Part shown: positions 18,753-30,067 of the stretch, piece after piece
How positions within the stretch are numbered: the stretch's first letter is position 1
Layout: the number at the start of each line of letters is the position of its first letter
Source: Diplonema papillatum
Taxonomy: Eukaryota > Euglenozoa > Diplonemea > Diplonemida > Diplonemidae
Direction: 5' to 3'
DNA length: 64,000 nt
Assembly: GCA_030068145.1 (NCBI GenBank)
Contig: JAPJBO010000490.1
Coordinates: 1 to 64,000 of the forward strand
The notes under the pieces: generated by a model
Told to the model about the DNA's origin: nothing
Database searches by the model: none
What the model saw: only the letters and a program-made list of their open reading frames with translations
Position numbers and translations under genes: made by a program

Positions 18753-20657
18753 CCATGCTAGGAATGCGGGCCCGGCGAAGTGAGTAAGAACATCATCTTC
18801 GGTGAGTCCTACGTCGGTGTATACTTCCATCCATACTTTTTCCTGCCCAGTAAAAGCGAGGGGCAGGTTCACGCCGCGCAGCGCCAGCCAGTCGATCTCC
18901 CGCTCCCACCGCTTGAAATCCCACCACGCCATAGAGTAGCTGAAGGTCACGGGGTTGAACGCGTGCTTGTACGGCACCCTCGACGTCAACTCGAACGCCT
19001 CCACCGTCCAATCAGTCGGATTTTCCGATGGGAAGCTGTCAAACGCGTCTCGGCCTGAAGAGATGGAGACTCCGTTGTGTTTGAGGTACGTGTAAATACA
19101 GCGAGAGGCTGCGACACCTGTGCTGCCTGTGACTAACGTCGTTTCGGTGGTTGCATTGACGGTGCACGTGTCCGGTTGAAAGGTAGGTTGGATAACGACT
19201 GAGAACCGGTCAGCAGACCAAACATCGAGGATGCGGTACAACATGTCGACGACGGCGGCTTGCTGCTCATCAGGTGACGGTGCCCAGTCCGCTGCTGGTG
19301 GTTTAAAACCGCCAGCTAACTCTCGCGTGGCACACAGGTACGACGTTTGCACTGGTTCCGAATAGTCTGCGGGCGGCTCTACAACGTCCTCGTCCGCGGT
19401 CAAAGGCGCCCACATCAAATTCGTGGTGAAATGCTGGCAGCCCCCGGCCGTTCCGAGCGCGATACCCGGGGATTCCGGAGGCGTCCAAAACTTGTAGTAA
19501 TGGAGCCCAAGGACCTTTGCCGCTTTTTCACACTCACCCGCCGTTGTCAGCGGGAAGACAGCGGCAGGGCAACCGTCGGGGCTGTGCACTTGGACGTAGA
19601 GCGGGCGGCACGCGGAGGGTTGACGGTTGATGCCCGGCGGGCCGGCAAAGCCATCGGGGCACGAGCACTGGATGTTGCCGAGCACTCTGTCGGGGTCGTG
19701 GCAGCTGGCTTTCGTTGCGCACGGCGATATCACCGAGCACTCGTCGACGTCGGGACTGGCGCACAGATCCTTGCACGAAGTGCTCCAGCGAGACTCGAAC
19801 TCGCACCTGACTTCGAGCAACTCGCCCCCTCCGCACACACAGTGGCCGCGCGTGCGCGGCTGGATGCGCTCCTCGCAGCCATTCGGCGCCTTCGCCACCG
19901 CCTCCGACTCGCAACTCTCGTGCTGCACCCACCTCACGCACTCGCCCCTCGCCGTGGTGGTGCCGCCGGTCTGCACACACGACTTCTCGCCCAGCGTTGA
20001 CACATACGCAGACCCTGTTCGCGCCGTGCAATGGCCATCCACTGTGCAGGTCACTCCGGTGCAGGTCCAATCCAACGCAACGCATGAAGCCCATGCCTGC
20101 GAAAAAGACGTCGGCTCAGGAGCCTCGGGGTGGATGCCGTGCAGGTATTTGTGGTCCAGAACGTCGCCGTCCTTGCAAAACAGCTCCTGGCCGGGCGAAG
20201 GCGACGCGGTCGAAGGAACCAACGTAGGCCGGGGCGCGCTTGTGTCGGAGGTTGGAGAAGGTGGCGACGCGGTCGAAGGAACCAACGTAGGCCGGGGCGC
20301 GCTTGTGTCGGAGGTTGGAGAAGGTGTAGTCAACGGTGCGAGGGGGATCTTCGTCATGGGAGCGTCAGTCGCGGGTGCGGTCGTGTTGGGCGGGGACTCG
20401 GTGGTGGGGACCGGGGCTTGGGTCGGGAAGGCTTCGGGGGAGCGGGTTTTGACGAACGCGACGGCCAGGACGAACACCACGACGACGGCGGCCAGCACGC
20501 CGAACACGGCGGCCACCGTCCGGTGCCCTCCGCACTTCTTCTTCACCTGCGGCCGCAGGTCGCCGACGTCCCACTCGTCCACGTCGCGGAAGCTGGAGTC
20601 GTCGGTTTCGATGTCCTGCATCTCCTCGAGGGAACCTTCTTCGGGATCGGGGTCCAT
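18753..20657 (-). CDS. NAGLU: alpha-N-acetylglucosaminidase, exon 1 (membrane anchor, EGF-like module, N-domain)
   Basis: This exon encodes 635 residues. An acidic cytosolic tail (1-45) precedes a single hydrophobic segment (~47-70), with no signal peptide, giving a type II membrane protein. A Thr/Pro-rich stalk follows, containing a 21-residue tandem duplication (SPTSDTSAPRPTLVPSTASP). Next are a Cys-rich region and a calcium-type EGF-like module starting DVDEC. From ~470 on it is the NAGLU N-terminal domain and the first strands of the GH89 barrel (FSYSMAWWDFKRWEREIDW, GVNLPLAFTGQEKVW, FAGPAFLAW). The donor TGG|GTACGT ends the exon in phase 0. Known NAGLUs are soluble lysosomal enzymes with a signal peptide, so the anchor, stalk and EGF-like module are unusual. 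The start ATG at 20,655-20,657 is well placed for a short cytosolic tail. Confidence 0.9.
20205..20326 (-). repeat. 63-bp in-frame tandem duplication inside NAGLU
   Basis: Two near-identical 63-bp units (marker GGAACCAACGTAGGCCGGGG) encode the duplicated 21-residue Ser/Thr/Pro stalk segment. It keeps frame and probably only lengthens an O-glycosylated stalk. Confidence 0.85.
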
Positions 20658-20873
20658 CTTTTACTGCGCGCGTGTCCAAGTCTACACCCCCCTTTTCTCC
20701 CGGCGTCCACTGTCAGACCCTGTTGGAAGAGGTTCTTCGAGACTGGAGGTCCTGTGAACATGCGATGTGAATAGCCTCTATTCGAGCCAACCCCACTTTT
20801 CTTGCAACAATATTGAAAGTTTATTGTTTTTGGACTAGATAATAGCGAGGAGCAATCTTTTTTTTCCCCTGCA

Positions 20874-21686
20874 AGTACATGGGTGTTAGGACCACCCTTA
20901 GCGAGTCTAGAGGTAACCTTTCGCTCAGTTCGGCGTTTGCGCAAACCCGAACCTTTTTGTCCAGTCCGGCGTTGGTGCAAACCCGAACCTTTTTGTCCAG
21001 TCCGGCGTTTGTGCAAACCCGAACCTTTTTGCCCAGTCCGGCGTTTGTGCAAACCCAAACCTTTTTGTCCAGTCCGGCGTTTGTGCAAACCCGAACCTTT
21101 TTGTCCAGTCCGGCGTTTGTGCAAACCCGAACCTTTTTGTCCAGTCCGGCGTTTGTGCAAACCCGAACCTTTTTGTCCAGTCCAGCGTTTGTGCAACCCG
21201 AACCGTTTGCCCAGTCGGGCGTTGTGCAAACCCGAAGCTTCTTGCCGGTCCGGTTTGTCCAACCCGAATTGTTTTGCTCAGCCTGGCGTTGGTGCAAATC
21301 CGCACCTTTTGCCCAGGTCCGGCGTTGGTGCAAACCCGAACCTTTTTGTCCAGTTCGGCGTTTGTGAAAACCCGAACCCGTTGAACCCTGATGGCAAGTT
21401 CGGTTGGGATCATAGCAAGTTCGGGGCGCGTACCCCGGACCCCCCCCCCGAAAACCTTGATGATGGCAAGTTGGGGGCCCTTATCCAGGGGGGAGGGCCC
21501 CTCCGGACCGCCCCTGGTGAACCTTTGATGCTGAGTGCAGACCCGGAAAAAAGTCCACCGGCGGGAACCGAACCTCCCACCCGTAGGTAAGGAACGTCGT
21601 CAACTGACGACTGTGCCACGCCGTTGTCCGCCGCGAGAAAATTTTCCGACGAATTTTGAATTCTCAAAATACCAAAAAAACGGTAG
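20874..21686 (-). mobile_element. minisatellite-bearing repeat element, copy B
   Basis: Inverted relative to copy A (1,041-2,790). It keeps the same tail (AAGTACATGGGTGTTAGGACC), about 12 units of the 36-bp minisatellite and the same head, ending ACCAAAAAAACGGTAG. It lacks the SINE found in copy A, so it shows the pre-insertion state of the head. Confidence 0.75.
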
Positions 21687-22979
21687 TTAAATTCCGCTCC
21701 TTCGAGGGGTCGCTCGGAGCCGTTGCTTCCACTCGTCCCGCGCATTTAACGTACATTTAATGCCGCATTCGCCCAAACAGAATACGTGGTTACTGGTTAC
21801 GGTCCTTAGCTGGCCTGCTAAAGCTGTGGGACAGAGCCGACGGCGCAGCCGCTGCTAGCAGGGGCGGCCTGTGCGGGACTGACTAAGCGACGGAGGCGGC
21901 AGGTGCGCAACCGTGGCTGTGAGTCTAACAGACGGAGCTCAGCTGGCGGCGAGCAAGTTTGCGTTTGCTGGCCGACCGCGCCATTCAGCTCACGTGTCTA
22001 TTGGATTGTCCCAATGGCTCTTATCCCAATGGACCTTGGCGCAGCGCCCGAAGAGGAGGGCGGGAGGAAGCACCGAACGGGAGCTAGCCTCGCCAACCGT
22101 CTCCTTCGCGACATCAAGGGACGGAAGCGCTGCCAGGACTAGTCAGCGGTCGACCCTAGCGCACTTCGCTATTGCTGCGTCAACAACACGCTGGTCGACT
22201 TCCCCCATTCTGCGGATGGGGAGTCCCGCCCAAGGGTGTAGGAGCCTGCGTGGGCAGGGCCGCGATGTTTTTCCCGGGATCCTGTCGAGCACGCGTTGCC
22301 CGGGGACGACATCGTTGTCCCCACGCGCCGAGACGTAGACTCGTCTTCGTCACCGAACCACAGAGACGGGTTGCAGCTGGAACCGGCCCATTCTACCGAA
22401 GAGCGCCGACGTCGCAAAGCTCAGCTTTACCGCCAGGGAGGCTTCAGGCCCCTGCCCGCGACCTTTGCCATGACCTTCACGAATGCGTTGTAGTGCGCCG
22501 CGCCGCCGCGGCCTCTTCGAACGACTGGTGTATTAGGATTCCGCCGTCGTCGCAGGCGCGCTCTGCTCTAAGGGGAACATGCTCACCGGACTTCACCTGG
22601 CGGATCATGAACTTCCTCAGGTAGCCGTGTTCGCCGGTAGACTCGGGAGGTCGATCATGGAACCTGTCACCAGCCCCTTTCGGACCGAGCCCCTAATGGT
22701 CTTGTTCGCCGGGAAGTCAGCACGGATGGCCTGCCTCGACCTTGCCAGGGCGTCGGGTTGCGGTGCAGCAGCTCTTCTTTGGTGATCTCGGGCTGACCGG
22801 GCGGGCCAGGCGAGTGGATGACATACTCAACTAACTCCGACGCCGGCCAGCCCGTCCTGAGGATGCAGCAGGGTGCCAGCGCCCCAAATACCCCCCGCAG
22901 CATCTCGTACGGGGGGTCCACGTCGCACGCACGGTCCAGCCCCATGCGGCGGAAGTTGCGAGGACCTCTCTTTCCAGCC
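21687..22979. other. no intact gene; possible degenerate coding relic
   Basis: GC-rich sequence without an intact family. On the minus strand, frames between 22,667 and 23,034 change register but read like coding sequence in pieces (for example YEMLRGVFGALAPCC and GWPASELVEYVIHSPG), which may be a frameshifted gene relic of unknown family. Confidence 0.3.
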
Positions 22980-23430
22980 AGTCAAGAAATCCACGCGCAT
23001 GCGCTGGGCTACATGAGCTGGTGTTGTTGCACACGAATCGCCGCGGTCATTCCGTCGTGATCTGCTTGTACGGCGTCGTGTCAAAGGCGCGCTCGGCGAA
23101 ACATACCTCCTCAGTCCTGGCTGCAACTTGCCACCGGGAGCCGACAAGATCGGCGCTGCATCAACGCAGCGTTGATGGATGGCGATGATACATTGGACCG
23201 CTCTTGCCAGCGTCAAAAATTCCACGCGCATGCGCTGGGCCTCTGAACCGGTGTCGTTGCGCAGTCATCGCCGCCGTCATTTCGTCGTGATCTGGGCATG
23301 TCCCTCGCCACTAGTACGGCGTCGAAGGCGCGTTCGGCGAACTCATACCTCCTCAGCCTGGAGCTGGAACTTACCACGGCCGATCAGGAGCCGACAAAAC
23401 CGGCGCTGCAACAACGCAGTGTCCGGACTG
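22980..23430. repeat. two-copy tandem duplication, ~230 bp
   Basis: TCCACGCGCATGCGCTGGGC, TCGTCGTGATCTG, TACGGCGTCG, CATACCTCCTCAG and GAGCCGACAA occur in the same order starting near 22,985 and again near 23,220, with moderate divergence. No gene function is evident. Confidence 0.75.
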
Positions 23431-23639
23431 TTGAGCAGGAGACGAGAGACGAGTTGGCGTGCGTGTTGATGCGCGGACGAGGCGAGCCCCTCCCGCGTTG
23501 ATGGTGTGATGACGAACCTAAACATTAAACACGGGGAAACCCGCCAGCGAGTCGGTCGTTGGGCCCGCTCCTCTTTGCGCTTCATCCTTGTGCTGACGCG
23601 CGCGGGCTCCGGCTCCCGGGACCTCTGCTGGGCCTGCGT

Positions 23640-24535
23640 CTGTCGAGGCCCGAAGACCACTAAGTCAAACCCGGAAGCTTCAGAGGCCGGGTAACTGGTA
23701 GCAGACCCGAAACCCCAATAAGTTTATCAGAGGTCACGCGCGGCAACCGGGGCAGGCCGAAGACCACTAAGTCAACCGGAAGCTTGAAAAAAGAGGCGGG
23801 TAACCGATAGCACGCTAGGTCTATCAGAAGTCACGCGCTGCAACCGGGGCAGGCCAGAAGACTACTAAGTCAACCAGAAGCTTGAAAAGGAGGCGGGTAA
23901 CTTATAGCACGCTAGGTCTATCAGAAGTCACGCGCAGCAACCGGGCCAGAAGACCAGGCAGTCAACCAGAAGCATGAAAAGAGGCGGGCAACCGATAGCA
24001 CGCTAAGCCCATCGGAAGTCACGCGCGGCAACCGGGGCAGGCCCGAAGACCACTAAGTCATACCCGGTGAAAAAAGAAGGCGGGGTAACTGATAGCAGGC
24101 CGCGAAGAACCACTAAGTCTATCAGAAATCACGCACAGCAACCGGGGCAGGCCCGGAGACCACTAAGTCATACCCAGAAGCTTGAAAAAAGAAGGCGGGA
24201 GAACTGATAGCAGGCCGCGCAGAACCACTAAGTCTATCAGAAATCACGCGCAGCAACCGGGGCAGGCCCGAAGACCACTAAGTCATACCCAGAAGCTTGA
24301 AAAAAGAAGGCGGGAGAACTGATAGCAGGCCGCGAAGAACCACTAAGTCTATCAGAGATCACGCGCAGCAACCGGGGCAGGCCCGAAGACCACTAAGTCA
24401 TACCCGGAAGCTTGAAAAAAGAAGGCGGGGTAACTGATAGCAGGCCGCGAAGAACCACTAAGTCTATCAGAGATCACGCGCAGCAACCGGGGCAGGCCCG
24501 AAGACCACGAAGTCATACCCAGAAGCTTGAAAAAA
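23640..24535. repeat. ~105-bp satellite array, about 8 units
   Basis: The marker GAAGACCACTAAGTCA recurs at intervals of roughly 95-118 bp (near 23,653, 23,763, 23,867, 24,047, 24,159, 24,277, 24,385 and 24,499), followed by AGAAGCTTGAAAA, GGCGGG, GATAGCA and CTATCAGA.ATCACGCGC. Units in the second half are most alike, so homogenisation seems more recent there. It ends at an A run (24,531-24,542). Confidence 0.88.
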
Positions 24536-24675
24536 AAAAAAAGAAGGGGGCGGTCGTTATGGATTGGATGGAATTGGAAAGAAGGGACGGGGGGGGGGGG
24601 ACAACTGGCAGGGCAGGTCGGGGGATTTCGTTCGTGCCGGCCTTTTGCACGAAATTAGCTGGCATTAAATTCCCA

Positions 24676-24781
24676 AGAAATGTCCGGGGTGGGGGTACCC
24701 CCACGGCCTGCCCCAGAAAAGTGGGATAGCTCGCTAGAGAGCTAAATTGAGAATTTCAATTTACCAACCTCTAGACTCGGA
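24676..24781 (-). repeat. ~105-bp dispersed block, copy 2
   Basis: Inverted copy of 936-1,040, ending CCTCTAGACTCGGA. It is followed directly by a tRNA-like sequence, unlike copy 1. Confidence 0.7.
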
Positions 24782-24785
24782 AAAT

Positions 24786-24862
24786 GCATAGAGGTGGCAG
24801 AGTGAGCGGGCGTCGGCCTTCAGGCCGGTAGGCCCGGGTTCAAACCCTGCCCATCACACTTT
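24786..24862 (+). repeat. tRNA-like Pol III promoter sequence (SINE head or tRNA relic)
   Basis: It has an A-box-like GGTGGCAGAGTGAGCGGG (24,793-24,810), a hairpin-forming CGGCCTTCAGGCCGG, and a B box GGGTTCAAACCC (24,836-24,847). The spacing suits a tRNA, but the acceptor stem does not pair convincingly and the anticodon loop is irregular, so a tRNA-derived repeat is more likely than a working tRNA. Confidence 0.5.
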
Positions 24863-25043
24863 TCCGGTCGAAGATAGTTTTCGAGTCTTGTTGGATTTCG
24901 GGGTCTGATGTGCCCGAAATTTGCGTTTGTTGCGGAGTTTCTCAGTATCTCGTGGTATTTGGGTCACCCCGGGAAACGGAGTCGGGGTCTCCCCGGTTAC
25001 TGGCGAGCGAACTTGCCATCACAGGCCAAATTTGCTACCAGAA

Positions 25044-25203
25044 CCCGAACTTTGCTTCGCCCGAACTTTCCTTCACCAGAACTTAGCATCGCCCGAGCGT
25101 TGCTTCGCCCGAACTTTGCTTCACCCGAACTTAACATCGCCTGAGCGTTGCTTCGCCCGAACTCAGCTGCACCCGAACTTTGCTTCACCTGAACTTAGCT
25201 TCG
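25044..25203 (+). repeat. 16-bp tandem repeat, 10 units
   Basis: Units follow the pattern CCCGAACTTTGCTTCG with substitutions. It forms the outer part of the left foldback-like arm; the right arm has only one or two equivalents near 26,935-26,953. Confidence 0.9.
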
Positions 25204-26600
25204 CCCGTCACCAAATCTTTACTGTTTCCCGAGCTTTAACTGCTGCCTCCAGTCTCGCCCCGCGCCGGTCTTTAGCCGAGCGCACGTACTTTTGCCGGTC
25301 GGAATGAACCAATCTTGTTCGGTTTCCGACCACTTGTCTCCCTGAAGTGTCGTGGACCTCGGGTTTTGGTACGGTTGGAACCCCAGCAAAATAGCAGAAA
25401 TAAGGGTGTCAAACACCTTTTTCTCTAAGAATTTCGTATTTTTTGAATACTTTTGGGCCTCGTACCACCATTCCAAACTTTTGACCCATTATAGACCAAA
25501 CCGCCAAACTTTTGACCCACGTTCTAAACCTTTGACCCATTATAGACCACGTTCCAAACTTTTGACCCATTATAGACCATACTTCGAACTTTCGACCAGC
25601 ATTGACACTTGACATTGGAGCTCATTGACAGTCATCATCGCGGCTCAATCGACGGATAATGCCGTTAAAAAGGGTGCCTCGTTTTCGTCTGCAAATTCCG
25701 GGGGCTGCAACTGCGATCAAGTTATGGCCCATAATATGGGCTACAGTAGTGCAGACCCAGAGCAAAAGGACGTCGTGGAGACACGGAATCGCACGCTCAC
25801 TGTGTGGGAGCTGGCCCCGCTCAGCCCGGAAAGCCCAGCATCTGCACCTGGCAGCCGGCGGGGCCGAGGCAGCAACGGAAGTCCATGCACTTTCCACCTC
25901 AGCGTGCGACGTTGCAGAGTGGACGGCGATGCGTTGAGGAAAAAAAAGGCTTGACCACAGTTGTCGTCACCAAGATGAAGGAGCTACTACGCGTAGTGGT
26001 GCAGAGACAACCAGCAGTGACAGCTCGGCCACTACGCCCTCCACGAGTCGCACGAACAGTTGCAACCGACAAGTTGCACCACGACTAAAATCTGGCAAAG
26101 TGCGGTACTCATTTGCATGCAAATGACTCCCCACTAGCAACAAGAACAAGACGAATGCGTGACACAGCCGTGTCTTAAAGGTGAGAGAGGCATGGCTCGC
26201 GTCAGAGGACAATACCACAACGCAACAAGACGACGGACACAGGGCCGGGTGACAGGCGGAACTGCACGAAAGCAGTTTGATCAGAGCCGTCCGCAACAAG
26301 ACAGCCTTCGGGCTTTTGACCGGGAAGACGCTCACCGACCGCCGAAACTGGCACCGACGCCATCACTGGCCGCGTCTGGCGAGACAACTGACTGAGTTAC
26401 CGGACGCCGTCTCAGGTCAGTCAGTCAGCCTGGCAGCCCCTCTATTATTAGGCTCTCATGAGGGAGGCTCAGGATTTGACGGCAAGTCACGGCCTCAGGT
26501 GAAGAGGCCAGCTGACAGAAACCACAAAAACGCCAAAAGGTTTGTGCATTGCTGGACATTGTCTTGTACGCATAGAATGGGACATGAGTTTGGCTTATGG

Positions 26601-26790
26601 GTCAAAAGTTTGAATCGTGGTCTATAATGGTCAAAAGTTTGAATCGTGGTCTATAATGGTCAAAAGTTTGAATCGTGGTCTATAATGGTCAAAAGTTTGA
26701 ATCGTGGTCTATAATGGTCAAAAGTTTGAATCGTGGTCTATAATGGGTCAAAGGTTCCAAGGACGGTCTATAATGGGTCAAAAGTCTGAA
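26601..26790 (+). repeat. 29-bp tandem repeat, 5 perfect and 2 diverged units
   Basis: The unit TCAAAAGTTTGAATCGTGG plus TCTATAATGG repeats five times without change, then degrades. The diverged reverse complement lies at 25,468-25,600. The perfect identity of the five units points to recent expansion. Confidence 0.92.
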
Positions 26791-27184
26791 GTACTTTTTC
26801 GACGAATTTTTGCTCGTTTTCAGCTCCGATGAAGAGATCCGTGAAAAGTAGACCCGGAGACGAAGTACATTTGCGCTGGTAAAGACCGGCGCCCAGCGAG
26901 ACCAGAGGCAGCAGTTAAAGTTCGGGAAACAGTAAAGTTCGGGCGATGCTAAGTTATTCTGCACACACGCTTCATGACGCTGCGTGCTGCCAAGTCGTCC
27001 ATGGTTTGTCAGTTCGTCAAGTCCCGTCGCCTGTACGTCCTCACCACTTGTTACCTGGGCTTCGGGCTCAAGGGACCAATATGACACGATGCTCAGGAAC
27101 AAAACGTGCACCCGCGTGGTGCGTGTGCGTGGGACATTACTACCGAGACTGCAGGCCACTCGGTAGCGCGGGTAACGGGGAACG

Positions 27185-28092
27185 CTTCAAGAGAAAGGGG
27201 GGAAGCAACAGAAAACGGGGGCAAAGACGCGTCTCCGCATAACAAAAGGGAGAGAGGCACCGTACTCAACGGTCCTGATGCGAATGCGGCTGCCGTGACA
27301 GAAGGTCGCCCAGGTGAACAAAACGTTGTAACCCGTCAGACAACAAGGTTTGCGATTCTTAGCTGGTCAGCTTGTCGCTGCCAAACGGGGTGGGGACAAT
27401 GACGGCACCCAGCACGTAACCGGTCCACCGTATTGGCAATTCCAAGCGAAAAACTGCTGAGAAGAATAAAGCACGACGCATTACTCCGAAACAGGGTTTC
27501 TACCCGAGAGGTTCCTTACGCAATCTGCGGCTTGATGTGAAGACTTGTGGACAATTTTATTGACTTCTAGGTAAGATCTGTCATCCAGGATGGACGTGCT
27601 CTTAGCCACTGTCATGGTACATGGTACACCGTGTATGAGCAGCCCGTCTATCAGGAGTAGGCGTACTCACTAGGCGTGGATGGCTCAGGTGCTCAAGCCA
27701 CCATGGGATGTGGGCTCTCATACACACGCACGTACTATCTATATAGATTCTGGCGGACTGACTTTCCGTGCTTTCGTATGTCACCGACCCGGGTCTTCAT
27801 CATGGCAGCCTTTTCGAAACGTTTTCGTAAAAAAGGGAGGAAAATGGGGAGGAATGGGGTACTTGGATCTAAAAATAGAGAAACTAATGTAGGGCAGAAC
27901 GGACGGGGGAAAAATACGTGGTTGTGGTTATCTTCGTCGGTTGGGTAGTTCATGCTACCTGTAAGCGAAGGGAGGTGGTGATCGTTTGATGCTTAGCAGA
28001 GCACTGCCTCTCGTGCACGGTGCAAGTCTTTTTAGAGTTAAAGTTCGCTTGAAATACCGGGGTTTTAGGGGAGCCCCTCGAGTTTTTCAAAG
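27185..28092. other. no recognisable gene
   Basis: Duplicated intergenic sequence. A copy of the dispersed GTCTCC family head (CTTTTTAGAGTTAAAGTTCGC) lies at 28,028-28,060. Nothing coding is supported. Confidence 0.5.
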
Positions 28093-28494
28093 AAATACTC
28101 GAGGGGCTGCCTTGTGCTCATTTCCGACGGAGGGGGAGAAACAAATCGGAATTCCCTAACCCAGGACAATTCGCAAAGCAGCTGCAATAATTTTCGCAAT
28201 ATTGGTGCTGTAATAACCGAGAGCGCACGGCGGCAAGCAACGAGACTATTGTGCCGTTTCTTAGGCGCCTGAGTTTCTGAGGAGAATCAATGTTGCGCCG
28301 GACCTTCAACCCCGGCCACCTCTTCACCCGACCTGTCGAGCTGCATCGGCATATTCCTTTTTGTTGGACGCTTACGCCCGCCACTACACCCAGATTTAAC
28401 TGTGGTTCGTGTGGGCTACAGCACATTATTCACTTTGAGATTTGGGACTCTTGCTGCGAGTTTGAGATTCCGCAACTGGCAGCCTCAAGTATTT
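28093..28494. mobile_element. MITE-like repeat, family with AAATACTCGAGG ends, copy 1
   Basis: The termini are inverted (AAATACTCGAGGGGCTGCC on the left; GGCAGCCTCAAGTATTT on the right) and there is no coding capacity. Internal landmarks CGTGTGGGCTACAGCACA and GATTCCGCAACTGGCAG are shared with copies at 32,785-33,325 and 46,648-46,821. I could not find a clear target duplication. Confidence 0.6.
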
Positions 28495-30067
28495 CCTAGA
28501 AAACAGATGCTTCTACAAAAAAAGAAAGAGAAAAAGGGAGTGCGAGACTCTGTAAGCAAGGGATGATAGGGGGAGCGGGAAATCGTAGTAACCGTTTCAG
28601 GTTGGGGAGTTTCCGGTGTTTTCAAGATACCAACAGTCAACTCGAATGCCGACCACAGGCCTTTTTTGAAAAGAAGCACGACTGAGACTGTGTATCAGAC
28701 AAAATGCTATCGTTCGTTAAAAAGGCAAGGGAGAAAAGCCGGTAGTGAAACCGACACAAGCTCAAAGCAATGAGAAACTTCGGAACCCGGAACTAAAGGT
28801 TCCAACCCTATGGCCGACAATCCTAGGATTTCTCTGTCCAAAAGTCTTGGCAGCGTCGTTCGTCTGACACAGATTCCGTGTCCTAATGGTACAAATATTG
28901 ACGGCACACGACCGCACGCGTGGCCGTCATGGTTCCAATGCCCCTGCAGCAGGTCGACTCAAGGGGGTCAGATTGGTCTTTGGATTTCCCCGAAAGACTC
29001 TGGTCAATCGTTATTTGACATGGCAATCGTTTCATTTCTGGGTACGTGCTTTCGCCGTTTGGTGCCAGGCACCAAGTCGTTTTTTTGTTGCTACACGAAA
29101 GGAGCGCAACGCTCCGTCTCAATGAGCAAAGAACTCCACGGCTCGCGGTAGTACTGTGTCTCACGCCGGACTGGACGAGGTCATGGCCGCTCCTGTGGTC
29201 AGTCAGTAATACCGGTGATGAAAGAAACCAGCCACCGCTACAATTCGGTACTGAACCATCAACAGCAGCCAACGAAGCACTTGACCGGTCCTTTGTGCAC
29301 ACTGTTCTTCGAGCACCTGCACACCCGCCTGCGGATGACGGGGCAGTTTGCATCGGCTCCAGGGCCAGAAAACAGGGCCAGGAGAAAGGGGCTTCCCCAC
29401 TACTCGTGAAGCGTTCCTTCCGCCCGAAGGCAGGAGATACGAGAACTTCGCATAGCACTACTCACCCGTGCGGGCAAGAAGAATGCAACGTTGGCAGCGC
29501 CCTTGGCAAGGACTTTGGTTGATTGCGAAAAAAGGTGCGCAGACGGGGGGGCACGGGTGTGCGTGTGAGTACAAGCCTCACTCAATGTTCTTCCTCTCGT
29601 AGAATACTGCGCACCAATACAAAAAAGGACTAGTTTGTCACACGAACGAATTAGACGTTGTGTGTGTTGTTTGTACGTGATGGACGATTGTCGTACCCAG
29701 GGGTGGAGAAACATGCCTTCGCCTCAAGGACCTCTCAGGTGTCTATGACGATTGACCCTTTTTCAAGAACTGTAATCGGAAATGTCCATTCTTGGCCAGG
29801 AGGAAGGAACAGCTAATGCAAGCAAACGTGTCCCTTGGATTACCACGCACATGTGGACAGGTTTCCGTAAGACGGACGTTCTTCACGTTGCACACAGGAC
29901 TTCCGAGATCCCAAGCCGTCCTCAGACATCCAACCCCCAGGTGTTCTCAAAACTGCAAAAAAATAGCAAAATACAAGGCTTCTCATCCCTGTACTACAAG
30001 AAATTGTTAGAAAGCAGCAGAGGTATCATCCGTTCTGCCCGAGTGTTGGAAATGAGATGAGGAACTC
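28495..30067. other. no recognisable gene; lipase A 3' flank
   Basis: Duplicated in unit B (33,326-35,582). Short open frames on both strands are not conserved in frame between the two copies, which argues against coding. Confidence 0.5.

Larger units (their letters stand above)
25010..26958. mobile_element. foldback-like element with long arms made of subrepeats
   Basis: The two arms are inverted copies. Outer parts: TTTACTGTTTCCCGAGCTTTAACTG with GCGCCGGTCTTTA on the left (25,217-25,275), matched in reverse at 26,880-26,940. Inner parts: CAAACTTTTGACCCATTATAGACC repeats on the left (25,468-25,600) against the reverse tandem array at 26,601-26,790. Each arm carries short tandem subrepeats, as in Drosophila foldback (FB) elements. 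The ~1-kb centre (25,600-26,600) has no recognisable transposase. Exact ends and target duplication are not resolved. Confidence 0.62.

Noticed and set aside
19627..20757. A 376-codon plus-strand frame
   Set aside because: Antisense shadow of NAGLU exon 1, kept open by its GC-rich, biased codons.
23640..24535. A CRISPR-like array
   Set aside because: Units are contiguous and similar throughout with no unique spacers; it is a eukaryotic satellite.
24786..24862. A functional tRNA gene
   Set aside because: A and B boxes are good, but the acceptor stem does not pair and the anticodon loop is irregular; it is adjacent to dispersed repeats.
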